From: Desulfobacterales bacterium
GTDB lineage: Bacteria; Desulfobacterota; Desulfobacteria; Desulfobacterales; SpSt-501
NCBI GenBank assembly: GCA_025454275.1
Contig: JALOOS010000116.1
Coordinates: 1 to 8,773 of the forward strand
Direction of reading: 5' to 3'
DNA length: 8,773 nucleotides
Each line of letters begins with the position of its first letter. The first letter of the stretch is position 1. Positions 1 through 5,894 of the stretch are shown piece by piece. The notes under the pieces were generated by a model. That model was given only the letters and a program-made list of their open reading frames with translations. It searched no databases and was not told the DNA's origin. The position numbers and the translations under genes were made by a program.

Positions 1-1
1 C

Positions 2-190
2 CCGCGGCGTGCGGAAGCGATGGCCTTCTGGCAGGCGCGCATGGAGATCCATCCGGGCAGCAGCGGCAGCCCGGTGTTCGACGCCTCCGGCCGAATGGTT
101 GGAATCGTCAAGGGACGGTTCCGGGGCACGAACTCGATTGGATTTATAATCCCCCTTGAAACGGTGGGGGAGTTCATTCGGCAGCCATGA
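2..190 (+). CDS. Trypsin/HtrA-like serine protease, C-terminal fragment (5' end outside window)
   Basis: Only the last 62 residues are visible, open from the window edge to a TGA at 188-190. The motif GSSGSP near visible residues 19-24 fits the catalytic-serine loop of chymotrypsin-fold proteases (G-x-S-G-[GS]-P), so the nucleophile would be the serine at visible residue 21. It is followed by VFDASGRMVGIV and IGFIIPLETVGEFI, which match the last strands and closing helix of the HtrA/DegP protease domain. The protein stops right after that helix, so no PDZ domain follows, unlike classical HtrA. The His and Asp of the triad would lie upstream and cannot be checked. The stop overlaps the kinase ATG (ATGA, 187-190), which suggests translational coupling and a shared operon. 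Cell location is unknown because the N-terminus is missing. Confidence 0.8.
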   Translation, partial: PRRAEAMAFWQARMEIHPGSSGSPVFDASGRMVGIVKGRFRGTNSIGFIIPLETVGEFIRQP

Positions 191-1417
191 CTGATTCCCG
201 TCCGCCGGTCTCGGTGCCGCCGCGCCCCGCGGCCGGGAGGAATGGCCGGAAGGCTATGAATTACGGTCGATACGAAATTTTCCGCGAGCTGGGCAAGGGG
301 TCCATGGGAGACGTCTACCTGGCCCACGACCCCCAGATCGACCGGCCGGTGGCCCTCAAGGTCCTGCCCCGACCGCATCGCCAGCGAGGATTTCGTTCAG
401 CGCTTTCTCCAGGAGGCGCGGGCCATCGGGCGGCTCTCGCACCCCAACATCGTCACCGTTTTCGACTCCGGCCAGGATCAGAACACGCTCTTCATCGTCA
501 TGGAGTTTTTGACCGGCAAGACGTTGATCGAAAAACACCGCGAGCAGCCCTTCAGCTATCAGACCATCATCCACCTCGGTGTTCAACTCGCCGAGGCCTT
601 GGGCTATGCCCACCGCCAGGGCATCGTACACCGGGACATCAAACCCTCCAACATCCTGGTGACCGAGGAGGGCCGGATCAAGATCACCGATTTCGGCATC
701 GCCCGCGTGACGGACTCCGCCGCCCACCAGCAGACCCAGGCGGGGGATATTCTCGGCACGCCGATGTACATGTCGCCCGAACAGGTCCTGGGCCGGAAGG
801 TGGACGGCCGGTCGGACCTCTATTCATTGGGCGTGATCCTCTACGAGCTCACCACCGGCCAGAACCCGTTCCGCTCCGAAGGTCTGGCCGCGGTCTTCAA
901 CGCCATCATCGAACACAACCCGCCGGCCCCCAATTTGACCGGCTCGCCCGAGGCCCAACGCCTGGCGGAGCTGATTACGAAGAGCATCAGCAAGGCCCCC
1001 GAGGATCGCTTTCAAACCGGCGAGGAAATGGCACAGGCGTTCAAAGCCTGTCTCCAGCGCCGCAGATCCGATGCGCAGGCGGGGGGGCCGCCTATTACAT
1101 GGTGTCGCACTCCCCGCCGCCTCCCCTTCCGGTCCCCTCACCCTCGGCCGACATACAGGCGCCGTCTGGCCCCCCGGCCGTCCTGATGCAGGGGACTCTC
1201 GAGGTGAGGAGCGAGCCGGCAGGCGCGGACATATTCGTTGACGGTGCATTCAAGGGACAGACCCCGCTGAAGATCGAGCTTCCCTTGGGGCACCCATGAA
1301 ATGAAGCTCACCTCCCCGCATCACTTCGACTGGGAAGGCCAGCTGCTGCTCGAACAGGAGGGCACCGTCCCCTTGACCGTGCGCATGGTCCCGATGCAGG
1401 AGGCCACGAAAAAATGA
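187..1417 (+). CDS. Ser/Thr protein kinase (PknB/Hanks type) with C-terminal PEGA domain, frameshifted as given
   Basis: This gene encodes a Hanks-type kinase that would phosphorylate Ser/Thr on partner proteins. It reads in four pieces: 187-369 in frame 1, 371-about 1081 in frame 2, about 1083-1287 in frame 1, and 1289-1417 in frame 2. All core motifs are present: glycine loop GKGSMGDV, lysine in VALKVL, helix-C glutamate in EARAIGRL, catalytic HRDIKPSN, TDFGIAR, MSPEQ and DGRSDLYSLG. A Pro-rich linker and a PEGA domain follow. Kinases of this build normally have a transmembrane helix between the two; here only a stub (GGGAAYYMV) is left beside the second break. The start at 187 overlaps the protease stop; ATG 256 (MNYGRYEI), directly before the kinase domain, is an alternative. 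The breaks fall at C4, G7 and G4 runs, so indel errors are as likely as a pseudogene. The PP2C and FHA genes downstream are natural partners. Confidence 0.85.
1192..1417 (+). other. PEGA domain of the kinase, split by a frameshift
   Basis: The stretch GTLEVRSEPAGADIFVDG followed by KGQTPLKIELPLG is a clear PEGA motif (here PAGA), a small beta domain usually placed outside the membrane in bacterial kinases and surface proteins. The frame closes at a TGA (1294-1296), but moving by one base at the G run 1287-1290 continues it as GTHEMKLTSPHHFDWEGQ and then VPLTVRMVPMQEATKK to the TGA at 1415-1417. Both halves fit one PEGA domain, so one extra G is the economical explanation. Confidence 0.75.
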
Positions 1418-1442
1418 AGCGCCGCTGGCGAACCCGCATGAT

Positions 1443-1448
1443 AGGAGA
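1443..1448 (+). promoter_or_regulatory. Ribosome binding site selecting the ATG at 1456
   Basis: AGGAGA lies 7 nt before ATG 1456, whose product begins with a compact signal peptide (MKRIVFLILGLLA). The longer reading from ATG 1414, which overlaps the kinase stop and has its own AGGAGG at 1398-1403, would add 14 mostly polar residues ahead of the signal peptide. The later start is therefore preferred, though the upstream one is not excluded. Confidence 0.6.
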
Positions 1449-1455
1449 ACCCAAA

Positions 1456-3387
1456 ATGAAGCGCATCGTTTTCCTGATCCTCGGTCTGTTGGCCTGCACC
1501 CTCGGCCTCCCCCCGGCCGAGGCGCAAATGACAGCCGGGCAGCCGGCCCCCGCCTTCCGGCTCACCGGGATGGACAATTCGGTCTACGATCTGGCCCAGC
1601 TGAAAGACCAGCCTCTTTCCATCCTGTTCTTCTTCGACGTCGATTCCAAGCCCAGCCAGGAGGGAGTGATCAGCCTGGACCGGCTGGCGCGGCAGCACTC
1701 CTCCGCTCAAATGCAGGTCTGGGGGATCAGCCGCTCGCCCCAGGAAAAGCTGGCCGATTTCGCGGCCCGCAACCAACTGACCCTCCCGATCCTGATCGAT
1801 CGGTCCAACGTGAGCGACCAATACCAGGCGCGCCTGATTTTGCCGACGGCCTGCATTCTCGGGCCGGGGCTGAAGATCATGGACCACCTGCAGGGCGGCG
1901 GCACCGCCGCCCAGATCATGCTGGTCCGGCTGGCAGAGCGCAACCTGCAGCGCAAGCAATTCCAGGTAGCAAAGCAGTTGAGCCAGGAGGTTCGGAAGAA
2001 GGACCCCGCCAACGCCGAGGCCCGCATGATCGCCGGCTACGCGGCGCTGAAGGAGGGCAACCTGCCGGAGGCCAAAGCCGCATTCCAGGAGATGGCGCAG
2101 GCCCAGGGGAAGAACCGGATCGCAGGCCAGGAGGGATTGGCCGGCGTCTACGCCAAGGAGGGCAATTTCGACCAGGCCATGGAACTGGTGCAAAAGGTCG
2201 AGCAGCAGGCGCCCGAGCGGGGGTTCGTGCACATGGTCAAGGGCGAGATTCTTTACGCCAAAAACCGAAAGCCCGAGGCCGAGGCTGAATTCCGCAAAGC
2301 AGCCGAGAAGGACACCGCCGCTTTCCAGAAAGCCGAAGCCTTGAATCGCCTGGGCCGGGTTCAGGCCAACGCCGGCCGATATAAAGAGGCGCGCGACCTT
2401 TACACCCGCGCCGTGGATATCAACCCCTATTATATCGAGGCCACCTCGAACAAGGGCACGGCCTACGAGAAAGAGGGGCGCTGGGCCGAAGCGCTCGAAG
2501 CCTACCGCCAGGCCCTGGCAGTGGACAAGCAGGACACCTTTGCGGGGGTGTTGGCCCGCCAGGCCCAGGAGCGGCTGGCCCTGCAGCAGGATGCGGAGCG
2601 CAAGAAACGCATGGACAACCTGGTCAAGGAATTGGCGGAGCGTTTCCGCACCCAGTCGAAAAGCCCCTCCGGCGGGGAGGACACCTGGACCTCCCGGCCG
2701 ATGGTGATCACGTTCGTGGACGTGCAGGAGCGAGGAGGGCTGGGCGAGCGCGACGGGTTCGCCGGCGTCCTGACCGCCCACCTCACGGAGCAGTTGAACG
2801 CCTCCGGCCGGGTGCAGGTGGTCGAGCGCGCCCTGGTCGAACGGCTCCTGGAAGAGCTCAATTTAGGCACCTCGGAGCTGGCGGACCCCAACACGGCGCT
2901 GCGGCTGGGCCGGGTGCTCGCCGCCAAGCTGATCGGGACGGGAACCCTTCAGAACCTGCCGGGCGGCAGCATGGTCAACCTGAGGCTCGTCGACACCGAA
3001 ACCTCCGTTATCGCCAAGGTGCTGGCCCGCCAGATCAAGAGCGCCGCGCCCTTGGAGAAAGAGTTCTTCCAGCTGAACCGCGAGATCCTGACCGCCGTCA
3101 TCCAGGCCTATCCCCTCCAGGGATTTGTGGCCCGCGCGGAGGGCGGCCGGGTCATGATCAATCTGGGCGCCCGGCAGGGCGTCGTCCTGGGGACGCACTT
3201 CGAGGCCCTGCAGGAGCAGGAGCCGGTCGTTTACAAAGGCAAGACGCTGCAAAGCGCGCCGCTGGCGGTCGCCCAGTTGAAAGTCGTCCAGGTGGAGCCG
3301 GATCTCTGCTTTGCGGAGGTGGTCCGCCAGGAAAGACCCGTACGCCAGGATGACAAGGTGCGGGAAAAGCTGAGCTCCGTTCAATAG
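1456..3387 (+). CDS. Secreted multidomain protein: cysteine-less thioredoxin-like domain, TPRs, CsgG-like and FlgT-C-like domains
   Basis: The 643-residue protein starts with a signal peptide (1-23, likely cut at AEA|Q; LLAC at 11-14 is a weaker lipobox option). Residues 25-160 form an AhpC/TSA-redoxin fold: GQPAPAFRL, then SILFFFDVDSKPS where TlpA-type proteins have the WCxxC motif, and the cis-proline LPT at 129-131. Both motif cysteines are replaced (S64-K-P-S67), so it should lack redox activity. TPR helices fill about 155-395, the clearest near 290-355. Residues 414-545 are CsgG/FlgO-like (VVERALVERLLEELNLG, LADPNTALRLGRV, LRLVDTET). Residues 553-640 resemble the FlgT C-terminal domain (GGRVMINLGARQGVVLGTHF). 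It follows the kinase after 38 nt and precedes the small CsgG-like gene by 4 nt, so these look cotranscribed. A periplasmic scaffold or sensor role is inferred; no enzyme activity is evident. Confidence 0.85.
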   Translation: MKRIVFLILGLLACTLGLPPAEAQMTAGQPAPAFRLTGMDNSVYDLAQLKDQPLSILFFFDVDSKPSQEGVISLDRLARQHSSAQMQVWGISRSPQEKLADFAARNQLTLPILIDRSNVSDQYQARLILPTACILGPGLKIMDHLQGGGTAAQIMLVRLAERNLQRKQFQVAKQLSQEVRKKDPANAEARMIAGYAALKEGNLPEAKAAFQEMAQAQGKNRIAGQEGLAGVYAKEGNFDQAMELVQKVEQQAPERGFVHMVKGEILYAKNRKPEAEAEFRKAAEKDTAAFQKAEALNRLGRVQANAGRYKEARDLYTRAVDINPYYIEATSNKGTAYEKEGRWAEALEAYRQALAVDKQDTFAGVLARQAQERLALQQDAERKKRMDNLVKELAERFRTQSKSPSGGEDTWTSRPMVITFVDVQERGGLGERDGFAGVLTAHLTEQLNASGRVQVVERALVERLLEELNLGTSELADPNTALRLGRVLAAKLIGTGTLQNLPGGSMVNLRLVDTETSVIAKVLARQIKSAAPLEKEFFQLNREILTAVIQAYPLQGFVARAEGGRVMINLGARQGVVLGTHFEALQEQEPVVYKGKTLQSAPLAVAQLKVVQVEPDLCFAEVVRQERPVRQDDKVREKLSSVQ

Positions 3388-3391
3388 GAAT

Positions 3392-3889
3392 ATGGCAGGG
3401 GCATTCCGGAGAGATTTTCATTTGGCGGCGGTGCTGGCGCTCTGCCTGATCGGCTGGCCGGCGGCCGGTCTGCCGTCGCCGGCGGAAAGTGCCGCGGTGG
3501 CGGTCTTCGACTTTGAGGAGCTCGGCCCGGGACACCCGGCGGCTGCCGGCATGGGCGAGCTGCTGGCAGGGCAGGTGGTCGATGCTCTGAAGGAGTCCCG
3601 CCGCACGGTGGTGGAGCGGCAGCAGCTGCTGCTCGCGCTCGAGGAGTTGAAGCTCGGATCCTCCGACCTGGCGGATCCCGCCACGCGGCTGCGAATCGGC
3701 AGGGTGGTGGGCGCGAACCAGATGATTTTCGGATCCTTCATGGCACTGGGCGGAGTCATCCGCCTGGATCTGCGCCTGGTGGACGTGGAGACCGGGCGCG
3801 TCCTCAAAGCCAGCGAGCGCTCGACCCGGGACTCGGATCCGGCGGAGTGGATGCGCCTGGCGCGGGAGGCGGCCAAGGCCCTGTACTAG
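3392..3889 (+). CDS. Small secreted CsgG/FlgO-like domain protein
   Basis: This 165-residue protein has an N-terminal signal peptide (RR at 6-7, hydrophobic LAAVLALCLIGWPA at 11-24, possible cut at AAG or SPA). The rest is one CsgG/FlgO-like domain: AAVAVFDFEELG at 34-45, VVERQQLLLALEELKLG at 73-89, LADPATRLRIGRVVGA at 93-108, LRLVDVETGRVL at 127-138. It matches the CsgG-like segment of the preceding protein at about 23 of 42 positions around the VVER to GRV core, so the two look like tandem paralogues. The gene starts 4 nt after the upstream stop; AGGA at 3386-3389 is too close to be a good ribosome site, so translational coupling is likely. It lacks the N-terminal acylated cysteine and pore region of true CsgG, so it is not a curli secretion channel. 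An envelope role is inferred. Confidence 0.8.
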   Translation: MAGAFRRDFHLAAVLALCLIGWPAAGLPSPAESAAVAVFDFEELGPGHPAAAGMGELLAGQVVDALKESRRTVVERQQLLLALEELKLGSSDLADPATRLRIGRVVGANQMIFGSFMALGGVIRLDLRLVDVETGRVLKASERSTRDSDPAEWMRLAREAAKALY

Positions 3890-3908
3890 CAGTATTTCAG
3901 GCCGAGGA

Positions 3909-3923
3909 GGCCGGGTGCCGGCC
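3909..3923. terminator. Short GC hairpin between convergent genes (possible terminator)
   Basis: GGCCGG and CCGGCC flank a 3-nt loop, giving a perfect 6-bp stem in the 60-nt gap between the small CsgG-like gene and the convergent FHA gene. No T run follows on either strand, so it is not a canonical intrinsic terminator. Its place between two converging stops is the main support. No other signal was seen in this gap. Confidence 0.3.
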
Positions 3924-3949
3924 GGCGGCGGAACGCGGCAGCGCCGGGA

Positions 3950-4870
3950 TCATCGCCATTTCTTCAGGATTCCCCCCAACCCCCTTTTGCCGGGTGCGGG
4001 GGAGGAGGGAGGGCGTTGATCTCCGGGCACCGGAGGCTCCGGCAGCGGGTCGGTCTTGCCGAGGAAGGGCTCTTCGATTTCAGCCAGGCGGCCGGATCCC
4101 AGGAAGCGGAAGGAGGGGCCTCGCGGGCTGAGTGAAAGGCAGTCGTTTTCGGCGAGCGGCGCCTGGAGGTCTATCGGGCGGTCATTGATGCGCACCAGGT
4201 GCTTTCCGGTCAGGTCTTTGACCCAATAGCGTTCCTGCGTGAAAAAAAATTGGGCGTGCTGATCGAGGAGCCCGGGGTGTTCGACCCTGAAATGGCAGGA
4301 GGCCCCTTTGCCCAAGGTGATGGGCAGTTCTTTGAACGATCGCAGGGTCGGGCCGAACTGGATGATCAGCGGCACGTGGGCTCTCGCGACAGACACCTCT
4401 GCCGCGGCCGGTGGCTCGCGGAACGCGGGCGGCGCAGCGTGCAAGGCCGGCCCCGGCGGCGGGGAGGGAGGGGATGAACGCGGCGGTTCGTGTTTCGCAG
4501 GCGCGAAGACCGGCGGTGGTGGCGCCTCCGCTGCCTCATAGGGTGCATCGACGACGGTGGAGAGAAAGCTGACCTTGGGGCCGCCTTCGGCGAACATGAG
4601 GACATCGCCGTCTTTCAGAAAAACCTCACCCCCCGGCTTGCCGTTGACGAAGGTGCCGTTGCTGCTTTCATCGATCAGCTTGAAACGATTGCCTTCGCGG
4701 ACGATCCGCGCGTGCCGGCGCGAGATGATTGCCAGCTCCTTGGGAAAACAGATGCTGCAGGAGGGGTTGCGCCCGATCGAGATTTCAGGGTCGGTGAACT
4801 CCTGGATCTGGCCCTGCAGCGGGCCGACGATATGTACGATCTGAACCTTGATGACCGGGACCTTATTCAT
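3950..4870 (-). CDS. Protein with two FHA-like domains and a Pro-rich linker
   Basis: This 306-residue protein has no signal peptide and is probably cytoplasmic. The N-terminal FHA domain (about 8-105) is canonical: GR at 33-34, SRRH at 50-53, NGTFVNG at 71-77. These residues bind phospho-threonine, so it should read phosphorylated partners such as targets of the kinase in this cluster. A proline-rich linker spans about 115-157. A second FHA-like fold (about 166-258) keeps the framework (LPITLGKGASCHF, HAQFFFTQERYWVKD, INDRPI) but has GK for GR, DQH for S-x-x-H, and no NG turn. The C-terminus ends in a basic tail (GKRGLGGILKKWR). The gene is on the opposite strand to its neighbours, divergent from the PP2C gene across 219 nt that should hold promoters for both. 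The ATG lacks a strong ribosome site. Confidence 0.88.
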   Translation of the reverse strand: MNKVPVIKVQIVHIVGPLQGQIQEFTDPEISIGRNPSCSICFPKELAIISRRHARIVREGNRFKLIDESSNGTFVNGKPGGEVFLKDGDVLMFAEGGPKVSFLSTVVDAPYEAAEAPPPPVFAPAKHEPPRSSPPSPPPGPALHAAPPAFREPPAAAEVSVARAHVPLIIQFGPTLRSFKELPITLGKGASCHFRVEHPGLLDQHAQFFFTQERYWVKDLTGKHLVRINDRPIDLQAPLAENDCLSLSPRGPSFRFLGSGRLAEIEEPFLGKTDPLPEPPVPGDQRPPSSPAPGKRGLGGILKKWR

Positions 4871-4995
4871 GAGAGCGCTCGTATGCGGTTTTCCCGCTCC
4901 CGGAGCCGGGGGCGGATCGGCGGGCTCGGGTTTTCATCAGACGGGTGGCCGGCAGCCCGCGTGGCAGGAGCCCCCAGGGCCGTCTGCCCATTCGG

Positions 4996-5024
4996 TTCAT
5001 ACCAGTCTTTTTTGAAGAACTCAA
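4996..5024 (-). promoter_or_regulatory. Candidate sigma-70-like promoter for the FHA gene
   Basis: Read on the minus strand, TTGAGT (5019-5024) and TATGAA (4996-5001) are separated by exactly 17 nt; each matches the sigma-70 consensus at 4 of 6 positions. The site lies in a local AT-rich island inside very GC-rich DNA, in the 219-nt divergent gap, about 125 nt upstream of the FHA start. Nearer that start, an interrupted palindrome GCTCC-C-GGAGC (4896-4906) could be an operator. No convincing plus-strand promoter for the PP2C gene was seen in the gap. Confidence 0.35.
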
Positions 5025-5089
5025 CTGCACGGCGTCCTTCGGCGGCTCAGGTGATATCGCCGCGGCGTCAGCCGGCGTTCGGGTGAACC

Positions 5090-5821
5090 ATGCCGTATTC
5101 GCTTGCTTGTAGCGCGCGTTCGGAGATCGGCCTGCATCGCAAGACGAACGAAGATGCCGTTCGGGTCGACCTCGAGGGGGGGTTCTGCCTGGTGGCGGAC
5201 GGGGTCGGGGGAGGAGCGGCCGGGGAGGTGGCCAGCCGTCTCTTTGCCGACACGGCAGTGGAAATCTTCGGCAAGGCCACGGACCGCGACGAGGCCGGGG
5301 TCCTTGCACGCGTCCAGGAGACCTTCCGGCGCGCCAACTTGAGGGTGCGTGAACATGGCTCCCACAACCCCCTCCACCGGGGTCTGGGGTGCACCGCGGA
5401 CCTGATGGCCTTTCACCCCCAGGGGTTTGTCCTGGGACACCTGGGAGACAGCCGCACCTACCGCCTCCGCGACCATCACCTGATGCAGCTGACCAAAGAT
5501 CATTCGTTGGTTCAGCACCAAGTGGATTCGGGTCTCATTTCCCGGGACGCCGCCCGCACCCACCCCATGCGGCATGTGATTCTCAGGGCCGTGGGCGGCG
5601 AGGATGAGATCAGTCTCGACCTCATTCGCGGGCCGATCAACTCGAAGGACCTGTTCCTCTTGTGTTCGGACGGATTGACGGATTTTGTGGATGACGGCCG
5701 CCTGGCGGTCATCCTGGACGCGGAGGGCCGCCTGGAACAGAAGGTGGAGGCCCTGATCGAAGCTGCACTGGCGGCGGGTGGATATGACAACATCACGGCG
5801 GCATTGGTGTCGGTTGACTGA
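5090..5821 (+). CDS. PP2C-family (PPM) Ser/Thr protein phosphatase
   Basis: The 243-residue protein is a full-length bacterial PP2C, a Mn/Mg-dependent phosphatase that removes phosphate from Ser/Thr and commonly reverses Hanks-kinase signalling. Metal-binding and catalytic motifs are intact: RKTNED (17-22), VADGVGG (35-41), GHLGDSRTYRLRD (116-128), TKDHSLV (135-141), CSDGLTD (192-198), GGYDN (230-234). The usual G-T-T motif reads GCTAD at 100-104, a minor change. There is no signal peptide or membrane segment, so it is cytoplasmic. The start is the first ATG after an in-frame TGA at 5084-5086; the ribosome site (GGGTGA, 3 nt away) is weak. The kinase upstream and the divergent FHA protein would give a matching writer and reader. 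No tethered regulatory domain is present. Confidence 0.95.
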   Translation: MPYSLACSARSEIGLHRKTNEDAVRVDLEGGFCLVADGVGGGAAGEVASRLFADTAVEIFGKATDRDEAGVLARVQETFRRANLRVREHGSHNPLHRGLGCTADLMAFHPQGFVLGHLGDSRTYRLRDHHLMQLTKDHSLVQHQVDSGLISRDAARTHPMRHVILRAVGGEDEISLDLIRGPINSKDLFLLCSDGLTDFVDDGRLAVILDAEGRLEQKVEALIEAALAAGGYDNITAALVSVD

Positions 5822-5852
5822 CGCATTCCGCACGGGCGAGGCCAACCTGCGG

Positions 5853-5881
5853 CGAAACGAGTTGAATTCAACTCGATTTCG
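5853..5881. promoter_or_regulatory. Long inverted repeat, candidate operator or mRNA hairpin
   Basis: CGAGTTGAATTCAACTCG (5858-5875) is a perfect 18-bp palindrome. It extends outward with CGAAA (5853-5857) pairing to TTTCG (5877-5881), leaving only A5876 bulged. As RNA it could fold into a 7-bp plus 5-bp stem with an AATT loop. It lies in the 73-nt gap between the PP2C stop and the lipoprotein start, ending 2 nt before AGGAGG. It could bind a dimeric regulator, or sit in the leader RNA and affect ribosome access. No T run follows, so a terminator is less likely. Confidence 0.5.
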
Positions 5882-5883
5882 AA

Positions 5884-5889
5884 AGGAGG
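5884..5889 (+). promoter_or_regulatory. Strong ribosome binding site setting the lipoprotein start at 5895
   Basis: AGGAGG lies 5 nt before ATG 5895. The frame is open further upstream to an ATG at 5778, but that would overlap the end of the PP2C gene and put 39 polar residues before the lipoprotein signal. The downstream start is clearly better. Confidence 0.8.
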
Positions 5890-5894
5890 GGGAG

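Noticed and set aside
1321..2781. 486-codon minus-strand open frame opposite the multidomain secreted protein
   Set aside because: It is antisense to a gene with clear domains and signal peptide; its translation has no recognisable motif and is the Leu/Gly-rich product expected from the complement of GC-rich coding DNA.
3392..3889. Small CsgG-like protein as a true curli secretion channel (CsgG)
   Set aside because: At 165 residues with no lipobox cysteine at the signal cleavage site and no curli genes nearby, it has only the CsgG/FlgO-like alpha-beta core.
3847..4131. Plus-strand open frame across the convergent gap at 3890-3949
   Set aside because: It overlaps the end of the CsgG-like gene and runs antisense into the FHA gene, with no ribosome site or motif.
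4242..4249. Run of eight A (T on the coding strand) inside the FHA gene as a possible programmed slippage site
   Set aside because: The gene is intact as given, and no alternative frame or stimulatory structure is evident next to the run.
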